64,000 nucleotides of DNA from Erodium maritimum. Lineage: Eukaryota > Streptophyta > Magnoliopsida > Geraniales > Geraniaceae. Shown one piece after another: positions 44,883 through 56,200 of the stretch (position 1 is the first letter of the stretch; the number at the start of each line of letters is the position of its first letter). The notes beneath the pieces were generated by a model. That model was not told the DNA's origin and ran no database searches. It worked only from the letters and a program-made list of their open reading frames with translations. The position numbers were made by a program, and so were the translations under genes. The stretch covers positions 41,871,825-41,935,824 of the forward strand of contig OY997591.1 of NCBI GenBank assembly GCA_963921825.1, given 5' to 3'.

Positions 44883-47800
44883 TGTAACGCCCCAATTTCA
44901 GTAAACCGAACTCAGGACGCGAACGTTTAAAACAATAAAACAATTGAAACCTGTTTTGAATAAACACTTTAAAATCACCATTTAGTTAATCAAAATAATA
45001 TTTACAACTCCAAAACGTCCCACAAATGGACAAAGTACAAGGTATCCGTCACTAGACTCAAAAGATAAAACCCGGACTCCGCTCCTAGCTCCACAAGCTT
45101 CGAGAGCTCACCTAGTCCGTCCTGTGATCAGTACCTGTAGGAAAAGCAGCTAGGGGTGAGCGTTCGCTCACCACCACAGATAATAGACTGACTACGACAT
45201 AATTAGTAGACAATGCCGATAACACCAACAACAAACTCAACACCGGGGAACACTATGCACAACCCAAGTACTCCGACTGGCACACACCCACTGTTACCTT
45301 CCTCGACCGACTCAACACTCTGACACTTAAAGTAGACCTGACACAACGATTGACGACCTCCTCCAAAGACACGACAGACAACCACGCAACACCCAAGATC
45401 ACGAAGGATCGCACGCCAGCTGCTCAGTAACCTCCCTCACTCACGCGCTTTGCCGAACCACTCAGGCCAGGCGGTCGACTTGTCTCAGTAACCCCTCTCA
45501 CTCACGCGCTTTGCCGAACCACTCAGGCCAAGTGGTCGACCTGTCTCAGTAACCTCTCTCACTCACGCGCTTTGCCGAACCACTCAGGCCAGGCGGTCGA
45601 CCTGTCTTAGTAACCTCTCTCACTCACGCGCTTTGCCGAACCACTCAGGCCAAGCGGTCGACCTGTCTCAGTAACCTCTCTCACTCACGCGCTTCACCGA
45701 CACAAAGTCGGGCCAGGCGGTCGACCTGTCTCAGTAACCTCTCTCACTCAGGTAACCACAATCACAATCACAAGCAAGTTCAACAAACAGCAACAACACA
45801 GGTTCAACACTCCACAGGCACTCATGGCCACACAAGACACCAACAGTAAAACACAGACTCAACAACCCCACGGGCACTCACGGCCTCCCAAGACACACCA
45901 ACAGTAACTCACGGGCTCAACAACCCCACGGGCACTCGCGGCCTCCCAAGACACACCAACGGTAACTCACGGGCTCAACAACCCCACGGGCACTCACGGC
46001 CTCCCAAGATACACCAAACAGTAACTCACGGGCTCAACAACCCCACGGCACTCACGGCCACCCAAGACACCAACAGTAAAACACGGGCTCAAAAACCCCA
46101 CGGCACTCACGGCCACCCAAGACACCAACAATAAAGTAACACGGGTTCAACAACCCAACGGCACTCACGGCCCCCCAAGACACCAACAATAAAGTAACAC
46201 GGGTTCAACAACCCAACGGGCACTCATGGCCTCCCAAGACACCAACACTAAAGTAACACGGGTTCAACAACCCAACGGCACTCACGGCCACCCAAGACAC
46301 CACCAATAAAGTAACACGGGTTCAACACCCCAACGACACTCATGGCCACCAATGACACAACAATCAAGTACAATCAACCTCCGGGCATAATAATGCCTCC
46401 AGCAGTTCTAATATCAACATTTTCACAATCAACCTCCGGGCATGGTCATATGCCTCCAGTATTCCTAATGTCAATAAGTTCACTGCTCCTACCACACTAC
46501 TAAGTGTCACATGCTTTTCTAATATTCGCTACGTTCCCGTATCATGCCTTTCTAATATTCGATAAACCTACTTAACCCACGACACCCCGGTGTCACATGC
46601 AATTCTACTGTTAACTTTCCCTAGTCTGGGCCGAGATCCGACTACTTTTCCCTACCTCGTATATGTTCTCCAAAAGTTAACCAACAAGCTCCGGCGTGAT
46701 CTCAGTCACTCGCCTAGCTTTCCTTTCCCTCGGTCTGCAGCACGATCTAAAAGAACACAATTTTAAACGCTTTTAAGCTTGCAGGCATAATGTTGAATTT
46801 TAATAAACATGACGCCCAAAAGTAACCCCGACAATGTCGATCACTCCCAAACTCCCCCATTACTCGACATTGTTGATATTGGACCCGGAAAGGCCCGATT
46901 CGCCCGACGTGGCGAATCTGCCCGGGTTTTGGAAACGCCCTTCCGGGGCTCCGAAAATTCCCGTTTTCGTTCCTACGGTCTTAGAATATTTAAAGGGTTC
47001 CTAGGAACTCGACGGAATCGAATTCCGACTTCCGAGTCATTTAATTAGCGTTTAAAGTTTCTAAACCCGTCAATTAGAACTTTCACAATTTAATTCCAAA
47101 TTTCGATCCGGTTGTAGATTAATGACCCGGGGAACGTTCTAAACCACCCGAACACAAAAACCCGAGACCCGAGCATGTGGGCCCCACACGGCCATACTGG
47201 GAAAATTTCCTTTTCGCCCCAAAACGTTCCTAACGAACCCCAAACCTCAACCATTCATCTTTAAACCAATTCTAACCAAAATCCAACCATATTTGAATCA
47301 TTTAAACTCAAACACTAAAATTCAAACGTACCAAAACGAAAATCGGTTAGGTGCTCACCGTAGAGAATGTCGATGTGAGCTCGATTCTTTTATCGTTGAG
47401 ACGATCCAACGGTATGATGCTCGTGAATAGTGGCAAAACCCCCAACCCTCTTCTCTTTTCTCTCCCTTTCTTCTCTCTTATTTTTTCTCTCTAAAAACTA
47501 TCATCTTTTCTAATTTTTGAAGCAATGGCCGAGACTTCACTTTGCTCTTCCTTTTGTTTTGTTTTAAAAACAACAACTAACACCATATTTACAAAACTAG
47601 CACTCCAAGTCTCATCTTTGTTTTGTTCAAGAAACCTAACACCACCACATAATTGACATGTGGCAAGTGGGTCCCACACCTTTTTGGGAAAATATCTAGA
47701 GATATTTTCTAATCAGATTCGCGAAAATCGGACGTTTCGGGCCCCGAACGGGCACTTTTTCCAAGAAATTACAAAACTTCACGGGCTACAAGGAAATGGC

Positions 47801-48089
47801 TCAACTAAGACCGCTGCAACGACGGCTAAGCTTTTTGGATCCAAAACGGTACTCGAATGGACCAAAACGTCGCTCGGTTGACTTTTCCAGCAAAAAGTCA
47901 ACATTTCCCAAATCGATCGGAAAGTTGCCCTGAGTCCCCCGAAACTCACTCTGGTTGATAACAAGGTCAACTTAAGTCTGGTATGACCCTCGGGGTCAAA
48001 TTTAGGTTCATTTAAGTACCTGGTCAAAAATTTTAAATTTTCCTGTTTTTCGCAGGTTTGACTGGCATTGACCGGGAGTGGTTATTACA
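44883..48089 (-). repeat. Gypsy-B 5' LTR (3,207 bp, complete, type B)
   Basis: From TGTAACGCCCC to GGTTATTACA, followed by the TSD ATGAA. Contains the 61-bp repeat array (45423-45750), a minisatellite (45790-46370), the CTCCGGGCAT...GCCTCCAG motif, and a CT-rich stretch at 47450-47500. Used here as the reference for the other type-B copies. Confidence 0.94.
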
Positions 48090-48094
48090 ATGAA

Positions 48095-49800
48095 AATTAG
48101 TTGTCAACTCTAAAAATCCCCTCTAGGCACATTATTATGAGGGGCGTCTTCAAATTGTGTGCATATGAGAAGTATAAGTTGTATGGTTATTTCAAGACTT
48201 ATGGTCATAGGGTGTCCTTGACAATTGACACCTGGACGTCAGTGCAACAAATAAATTACATGTGTCTGACAACCCATTTCATAGACCATGACTAGGTGTT
48301 GCATAAGAAGGTAATAATTTTTTTTCCCAATCAAAAGTAATAGTGGCGAGGATATTGGGAAGGGCATAGAGTTGTGTCTTCAATCTTGGAATCTCGATAA
48401 GCTCATGACGGTTACAGTGGATAATGCGATGCCTAATACACTAGTCGTTGATTATTTGAGTGTTCAAATGAATATGGTAGGCATGTCATCTTTAGGAGGA
48501 TAATTCATGCACATGAGATTCATTGCCCACATCATCAACCTCTTAGTGCAAGAAGGCTTAAAGGATATAGCCATTTCTGTGGACTGGATAAAGTATGTCG
48601 TAAAGTTCATAAGAATGTCTCCTATAAGGTTGTAAAGGTTCGTAGACGCTGTTAAACAAGCTAAGAAAGATAAGAAGAAATTTCTATCTACGGATATGCC
48701 CACTAGATGGAATTCAACATATTTAATGCTCGAGTCGGCTTGCAGGTTGGAGAAGGCCTTCGAAGTGTATAACATTTTTTACCCTACTTTAGGGAATTAG
48801 ATGGGGAAGAAAAAAAATAAGAGACAAAGATAACAAAATCACACTTCTTGTTAGGATAACTCAACAAGATTAGGTTAAGTGTAGGTGTTTCTTGACCTAT
48901 TTGAAGTTATTCTATAACATGACCGTTCGTATCTCTGGGTCTTATTATCCTATGTCTAACAATATTTTGGCTGACATATGTGATCTTTACACCCACATTG
49001 AGAAGGGTCTTATGCACGAGAATATAGACATGAAATCCATGGCCCGCAATATACTGGAGAAGTTCAATAAATACTTTGGCACTTTCGATCTGTTGAACTT
49101 GTATACATTTTTAGCCCCAATATTTGATCCAAGAAAGAAGATGGATTTCGTCTATTTGTCGTCAACATGATGTACTTAAAAGAAATTGCATCAAAATTAA
49201 TGCCAATTATCGAACGTGCATTAAATTATTTGTTTGTGGAATATACGTGAGCACGTGGTTCTAAAACAAGTAATGCGCCAGTCATGGATTCAGACTCCAG
49301 ACCAATTAATCTTGAGGTGGAGAGTATGTCAGACGGGGCTACATTTGCAGCATATAAGAGGAGAAAACACAATCAGGGAGGTACTGTCAAATCTGAACTT
49401 GAAAGGTATCTCAAAGAAGAAGAAGCAGAGCCTACTAAGGTTTGATGGAGTCAATATGCAGCGCGATACCTGATCATTTCAAGAATGACTCATGATATAT
49501 TAGTCATTCCAGTTTCCACTGTGTCATCCGAGTCTGCTTTTAGTATCGGTAGAAGGATCTTGATGGATTTAGGAGTTCTTTGCATCCTAATACCGTGCAA
49601 ACTCTAATTTCCACACAAGATTGGTTCAAAATGACAGTTGCAAAGGATCCTACCGTGGAGGATAGGACATCGATGGCAAAAACCGTTTGGTTGGTAGAGG
49701 ATATGGAGAAACTTCAACTGTTCGAAGAAGGTACTATACAAGTTAATATTAGTATGTTTGTTGTTCGTGTAAGTATAATTATGACACAGTAAATTAATTT
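48095..49800 (+). pseudogene. hAT-type transposase-like gene, 3' part
   Basis: Continues after gypsy-B with STLKIPSRHIIMRG, HRVSLTIDTWTSVQQINYMC and LTTHFIDHD, then LMTVTVDNAMPNTLVVDYL, HMRFIAHIINLLVQEGLKD, DMPTRWNSTYLMLESACRLE, FDPRKKMDFVYL, and the C-terminal dimerisation block ILVIPVSTVSSESAFSIGRR at 49490-49560. These are the hAT RNase H-like catalytic and dimerisation regions in the correct order. Many stops and frameshifts (for example TAG at 48293) show a pseudogene. No terminal inverted repeats or 8-bp TSDs could be assigned. Confidence 0.85.
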
Positions 49801-50738
49801 GCAGATCTAGTTCAAAATCTTCCCTCCTGCGGCGTGTCGATCATAATGTGACTAGTCAATTTTAGGAAGAAAAAAAATGGTACGGATGTCATTCTAAATA
49901 TCAATGTATCATACATGTATTCTTGTATTTGTATTAATTATTATTTTTGTTTTATATTATTTAAATCTAACTATAATATTATTCGTGTTGTTGGTGCATA
50001 TACAAAATCTACAATTTCGATTGGAGATCCAAGCTTTGGATTATGCTTTACTATATTCTTTATTTTGTTTTAAATTTACACACAAAATTTGATGTTAGGT
50101 GATTTGGGAAACGATTGAACACTTATTTATAATTTTGGGGTGTTTTACATCTTTAAATATAAATCAATTTGAAGGATTATTTAAGTCCTTGTTGATTTGT
50201 TTTTTAAGGGTTTTGGCCTTATAAAAAAGTTGTTATTTTGCTATATGTTTTTTGTTATTTTTATATATAATTAACTATATAATATAACAATTGAAATGGG
50301 ATTGATCAAATACCAAATTTAGATTTAGTTAAACAAATGTTAAAAAAAAAATTAGTAAAAAAATGCTTTTTAGTTACTTACAAATCAATTGTTAAAAAAT
50401 GATTAATAAATTTGGTTGGTTGGTGTATTTTTAAGTAAATTGGGCCTAAATTTTGGTCTAATTAAAAATGATCAAACACAATAGGTTTGACCCAGTCACC
50501 CATCCATCCGTCCGATGCCAAAAACCCGCCCAGTCTCTTCCAGATCCAGGTCGGTAGCAGTCATCTTCTTCCGGCTTCAACCGATTGGGTCTGGGTTTTG
50601 CACAATAGGGCTGGATACCCACCCGTTGAGCTTAAAGTTTGCTTTTCAAATATTTTTTCTATTTACTATTTTTCATATTATCGGACAACTTTTATTACAG
50701 AAAGTAAATTATTAATTTAATATATTCCTATTAAAACT
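49801..50738. other. AT-rich flank, no gene recognised
   Basis: Very AT-rich 49860-50480. GGGCTGGATACCCACCCG at 50608-50625 resembles subterminal sequence of some hAT elements, but no partner was found upstream. Confidence 0.3.
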
Positions 50739-52446
50739 AATAGATGTAAAAGATAGACTAATAATATGTTTATGATCGAATTAATGAAAAAAAACTCTCT
50801 ACTCGCTCCTGTCGAGACCCCTTCATCGCTTCTGTCGAGACCTAACCCTAATCCATGGCGCTAGCACACGTTCCCGCCGCGTCAGCCATGCAGAGCTCCA
50901 TAGAGATCATGTCGGCAGCGTGGTCTCCCCGGTCCTCCCGTCAATATTCATCCTCTCATGTCACCAAGCCGAGCTCCCCGGAGATCGCGTCGATTACAGG
51001 ATCATCTACAACTCCGCCGAGCGTGATAATGATCTCCTCGGACTCGTCCTCTTCCTTCCTATCATCCTCTCCATCGCCACTGCATTGATCCCACACGTCT
51101 TCTCCACCCTCGCCGCCCTCTCCATGGGTGCCGCGCCGGCGTCGCTCAGTTCCTTGGGGGTGATTAGGTAGGACGCCCTGCCCACCACAACGTGGTTTTG
51201 AGCGGGGCGACCGTGGGAACCTATCCCCGATATTGGTGGTCTCTGTTGTAACCAGAGGCCACGGTTCAAGGATGATGTGACCCATGACGTTGCTCTGGGT
51301 CGTCGATGGATGCACAGACAGCCCGGTGGTCGGGCAGGTGTTTGTCGCTTTCCGGTTCAACCTAGGGTTTTGAGAGGTTGGCCCGAGACTCCAGTCCAAA
51401 CGTCTGACGGGTTCTCCTCGACCACTCGGGTTTTTCGATCTCATCGAGTCTCCATCCTGGCGAGGGGGCCTCGTTCCTCTGGATGGTCTGACTCTTCGGC
51501 TAGTGTCTGGGGACAAGGTGTGGGTGGCTTTTGGAGACCTCTTCTAGTAGAGCCCCTGACATACTATGACCCTGCATGGAACATCCAGACGTGGCGGGGG
51601 TAGGACCTCGGCCTTGGTCGAGGGATCCATTGCCACGGGGCCATGATGGCATGAAGTTATTAGGTCGGGGGGTCGTCCGATCATATGTGTCCATGGATCC
51701 ATTAATTAAGTTTGATTTGTGTCATGGAGTGGGTGATGGTGTATCCATGGAGCGGTTACCTAACTCGGGGGCCTGGTCCTCTATGGAAATTGGATCCTTT
51801 GGGGTGCTTTGTACACAAACATATCCAGGGAAGGTTGGTATGGGATCTGTCGATGCCTGCCCCGCTGGTTAGGGTCCCGGGACTAGATGGAGGTTTCGAG
51901 GGTAGAGGTCGGGCACCAATTGGAGCTCATCTTTCTATAATTCCCAGGCCCACTACTGGGGTAGGCTATCTACACCAGCATGATATGGAGGTTTAGGGGG
52001 TCAGCGACCAACAGGACAAGCGAAGGCTGGGTACCAGCCTCGCCATCTCCCATGAATCCCCAGGCCGGTCCCGGAGGCAGGAAGGAGTCTCTAGGGATGG
52101 CCCATCAACCTGATCACAGGTTCGGTAGAACCAACGAGGCAGAGCGTCACCCTTGGGTGACCTAGCGGTTTCCAGACCCCACCTTGAGCAGTGATCGTCC
52201 GCATATTTTCATTACCCTGCTTTTTAGTTTAACGTTATTAGATTTGGTTGCCTGTTTCTTTATTACTCTAGTTATTTCTGTTTGGTTAGCACTTTTAGTA
52301 GCCAATATGGCACATCAGCAACACGTCTCTGACTTTACGGTAGCACAGGGTTTCTCTGTTTACCCTGACAGTGGTTTAAGCATGTAGTAACTCTTTTAAT
52401 GGAATGAAATACAAGTTTACTAAAAAAAAAATAGATGTAAAAGATA
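50739..52446 (+). mobile_element. Poly(A)-tailed retroposed insertion with 17-bp TSD
   Basis: AATAGATGTAAAAGATA at 50739-50755 and 52430-52446 flanks about 1.67 kb ending in an A-run (52422-52430), the signature of target-primed reverse transcription. The insert is GC-rich compared with its surroundings and starts with AT-rich sequence, then CTCGCTCCTGTCGAGACCCC repeats. One frame near 50920-51165 reads ALPGDRV-like, then YRIIYNSAERDNDLLGLVLF and LPIILSIATALIPHVFSTLA. I do not recognise a reverse transcriptase, so it is a 5'/internal-deleted LINE or a retroposed transcript. Confidence 0.75.
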
Positions 52447-53263
52447 ACAATTGAAAATACAAAATTATATATCCTAAACGAGCAAAATACATGAATATGA
52501 ACCATACTTACCCACACTCACCTTTGGTGGTTTCTCTTGTCAGGTTTGGTGAGTGCTTGTTCAGAAGTCGTCTTGAAGTTGTTTTACCTTGGTGGGGTCC
52601 GGTGAGTACTTGTTCCAAGGTCGCTTTTGGGGGTCGATCTACCTGTTTTCGGGTGGAGGAGCATTGATCACTTAGCCTTCTTGAGGCCAAAGGATCCACC
52701 CATGCGGTCTCATGTAGTACTGTTCACTAGTCCGATCAAGGTTGCCCAAGCGGTCTCTTAAAGCACCTGTTCACTAGTCTGGTGGGCTAGTAGTGAACCG
52801 AAGTGGTTGTTTTCTCTTGTATTTCTTGTTACTCTTACCTTTTAGGCCGATGTTTGTTGGACATTGTTTGTAATGTGGTTTCTTACCCCGAATTCATCCT
52901 CATTTTTTTAAGGCATTTCTTCCTCTCTGATAAAAAAAATAACAATAATAACCCATTAAATTTATCATAAACAAGTCGAAATGACAAGTATAAAACAGAG
53001 AACACCTAACTTTTTTCACCGTTGATTGCTGTCTGTCTGTCTGTCAATTCCATATGACCCAATGCGCTTCCTATATGAGCCCACCGATCTATGCTTCTCT
53101 TCCATCGCCATTTTGCCTAAATCCCCAAATCAGACTGAGATTTGGTAGGATCTGTTAGATTTGTAGAATGTGCGATCTGGGTTCCAATTCCCATCTTTAA
53201 TTGATTTGATTTCTATCAAATTCTGCGGAGACCACCGAATCATTATCTTACAGAACACAACCG
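52447..53263. other. TLDc gene upstream region with a possible LINE 3' end
   Basis: 52500-52935 has the look of another retroposon tail: GTGAGTACTTGTTCC duplications and a GATAAAAAAAATAAC A-run near 52928-52942. From about 52980 to 53263 it is the promoter and 5' UTR of the TLDc gene. No clear TATA box chosen. Confidence 0.35.
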
Positions 53264-56200
53264 ATGGACGCATTAAAAGAGAAGGTGACCGAGAGGCTAT
53301 CGCGTCTCTTTGCTGATTCCCCCTCTTCCCCTGCGTCCCCTTCTTCTCCTTCTTCCGTTGATCAGGCTCAGCCGAATCAGGTAATTTTCGTGCGCTTCTG
53401 ATCTGCAATTGTTATACGCAATTCGTATTCGCTGATTGTCTAGGGGTAATTGACCTGGTTTCAGTTTGATGAACATGTAGCCATTTGGTTTGCTGACCTG
53501 GGCTTTTAGCGTTTTCTGCTATTTAAGATCTGGGTATCGTAAACTTTTAGATTCTATTCTGCTTTCGAATTTGTGGTTAGTTTAATCTGCTTTTTGTTTG
53601 ATTTTATTGATAACAAATGTGATTGGCACCTACTATTTCACAATGGTTTCCTTAATTACGGAAACCAAGTGGGTGTTTTATTAGGACCCTCTTTCTCTCG
53701 CAGTTTGTCCAAAGTTTGCCTTTTGATTTGACTAAATTCATAGTGGCTTCCAGTTCCTTGGATTTTATTCGCTGTGAAGAGCTGAAAATGACAATGTGTA
53801 GATTGTTAATGTTGATAATAATGAGTAAATAGTACATAAATATTTGCACTGACATCGTTCTTAGCTGTTTTTCTTTTAGCAACCAACCTGTAGATACCTG
53901 CGTTTAAGGGCCTGTTTTTTTTCTTCCCACGATCTGTCCTGAAATTACCTTTGATTTAACCAAGTGCATATTGGCTTTCAATTCCCGAGGGAAAAAAGTA
54001 CCTGGAAAGAGCTGAAAATGGCAATATACAAATTATTAATGCTGATGAGTCAATAGTATTATATATAGGGTTAATCGTCAAAGGTTACCCTTGTGTATTG
54101 GTCATGTGCAGGAAACTACCCTAAGGTTAAAAGTAACCAATAAGATACACTATCCTATGGTCACATATCATTTTCATGCCTTTATAATTTGGCCACAAAT
54201 CATATACACGCCTTATGAATTGGTCACGGATCATTTACATGCATTAAGAATTGAACAATATGGAAAAAGTGTCGAAAACTTGGCCTAAATTGTCCAGTAA
54301 GTTGCCATAAATAAGGGTAGTTTTCTGCACATGGCCAATACATAAGGGTAACTTTTGGAAATCAACCTTTATATATAATATACAAATTGTTAACGCTAAT
54401 GAGTCAATAGCGTGGAGACAAAATATTCATGTGGATGACTCAACATGATCTGCATATGGTCATGTAGCCTACCCCAGTTAATTGGGAAAATGGCTAAGTT
54501 ATTGATGTTGGTGTTGTTGTTGTACTTTTCTTTTAATGCAATGCTTCGGAATGTGTAGGCCAGGCCATATTACAATGGTGGGAAATCCATTACTTCGCTT
54601 TTGTCCTTTGTTCTCCCTTCAACTAGCTCAGATGGGTTTGATTCAAACAAAGATCTGTATGATGTCAAACCAGTTAGCCCACTTCCAGTCGTTAGGAGTG
54701 ATGAAGGTGCTCAGTCACAATGTGAATTTGATAACTATGATTTTTATACTCCACTATGCAAGAACAATGAGAAACCGACTCTTCAAGAAGATAGGGACTG
54801 TAGTCAGGCATTCCATGGAAGAAGCAATAGTGATTCTTCTGAAGGGTTTGTGGAAGCACCTGAGGGACAGTGTGAGCCACGAAGTCTACAAAAACTACAA
54901 TATCAAGAAAAGCCTATGGCTAATCTCACGGATGATTCTACTTTCATCTCCCCAGAATTGTACGAGTTTTTGTATTCATCGATCCCCAATATCGTAAAAG
55001 GATGCCAATGGGTTTTGCTGTATAGGTAAGTTTTGCTGAAGATTCTGTAGGTGTGCATTTTACATATTTTTGGATATCGATTCACTTTTGCTTGTTTCAA
55101 ATGAAGGGCAGTACGTTGAGACATGGAATATCACTCCGTACTCTCATTCGTAAAAGTGCTGACTGTCCAGGTCCTTGTTTGCTGGTATGCTGATGTCTGT
55201 TCCATACTATTTGTTTCTTAAATGCCGATAGCAATTTGAGATTAAGCATCTCAACTTTAAAGCTAATCTCTTAAGTCATTCAAACTGATTAGATATCAAA
55301 TACTGTTGTACACCCTGTAGATTGTGGGAGACAAGAAAGGTGCTGTGTTTGGTGGTCTGCTACAAGGACCCTTAAACCCTACCGCAAAGAGAAAATATCA
55401 AGTAAGTCAAACTGTTTCTTACTATCTATTCATTGTTTTTCTTTAAGTGAAAATTATCTAATTTGATTTGCTTTTGTCACTAAAGCCTAATTTCATTACT
55501 CATTGGTCACTTAGACTGTTTATTTTTGTTTCCTTGTTGTAATAGGGGACAAACCAAACATTTGTTTTTACAACCATATATGGCGCGCCAAGACTATTCA
55601 GACCAACAGGTAAACTTTTTATCAATATTTTGTTAATGTGTGTTCTGTCTTGTAAACGTCAAAATGCATGTCTCTCCTTACATAAAACTAAACATGACAA
55701 AGCGATGTGAGCCCACCGCTTGAAAGTAAACTGCCATGTTGGCAATGTTTCCATTTCTCCTGGCTTTCTTATCCAATTCCGGAAAGTTTCATTTGTATTC
55801 CAGTCCACCACTTGCTATTTTATACACTGTTTGTTGGGCTAATTACTAATTTCCTTTTCCCAACCTCTTTGTGCTTATATTATTTTCTTGTTTCTATGGC
55901 TTTCTCACCAGAATTTAGATTGATACAAATTTGGGTACATGGATTTGTTAATAAGTATGTACAAAAAATTGAACAGAAATTGAGTGTGGTCTGTTAAAGA
56001 TGAAGAAATTTAAGAACCCAAAATTGTGTGAATATGAGGGCAATATTGCAGGAACTATAGTTTAAAGGTTATTTCATTTAATGATAAACCAATCATGAGG
56101 ATAGAATAACAATCTTCCGTTGGTTCCTTTCATGAGATCTTCCTATTTCATCTGGCCTTATTCTGTTCCAACTGTATTCCATTACATCCAGTCCAACCAA

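Larger units (their letters stand above)
31947..48089 (-). mobile_element. Gypsy-B: Ty3/gypsy element inserted in the hAT-like gene, TSD ATGAA
   Basis: ATGAA lies at 31942-31946 and 48090-48094. The 3' LTR (left) starts TGTCACGCCCC at 31947 and is interrupted and truncated; the 5' LTR (right) is complete at 44883-48089 (3,207 bp). PBS is on the minus strand at 44879..44868. The internal region (about 43430-44882) has kept only the leader; gag and pol are deleted. An inverted LTR (LTR-C) carrying gypsy-A fills 33257-42952. Family assignment rests on the related gypsy-A integrase. Confidence 0.9.

Noticed and set aside
50608-50625. Possible hAT terminal sequence GGGCTGGATACCCACCCG
   Set aside because: No matching inverted copy or 8-bp TSD upstream of the BED-finger part.
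50956-51516. 186-codon minus-strand frame
   Set aside because: Antisense to the retroposed insert with biased composition and no recognisable motif.
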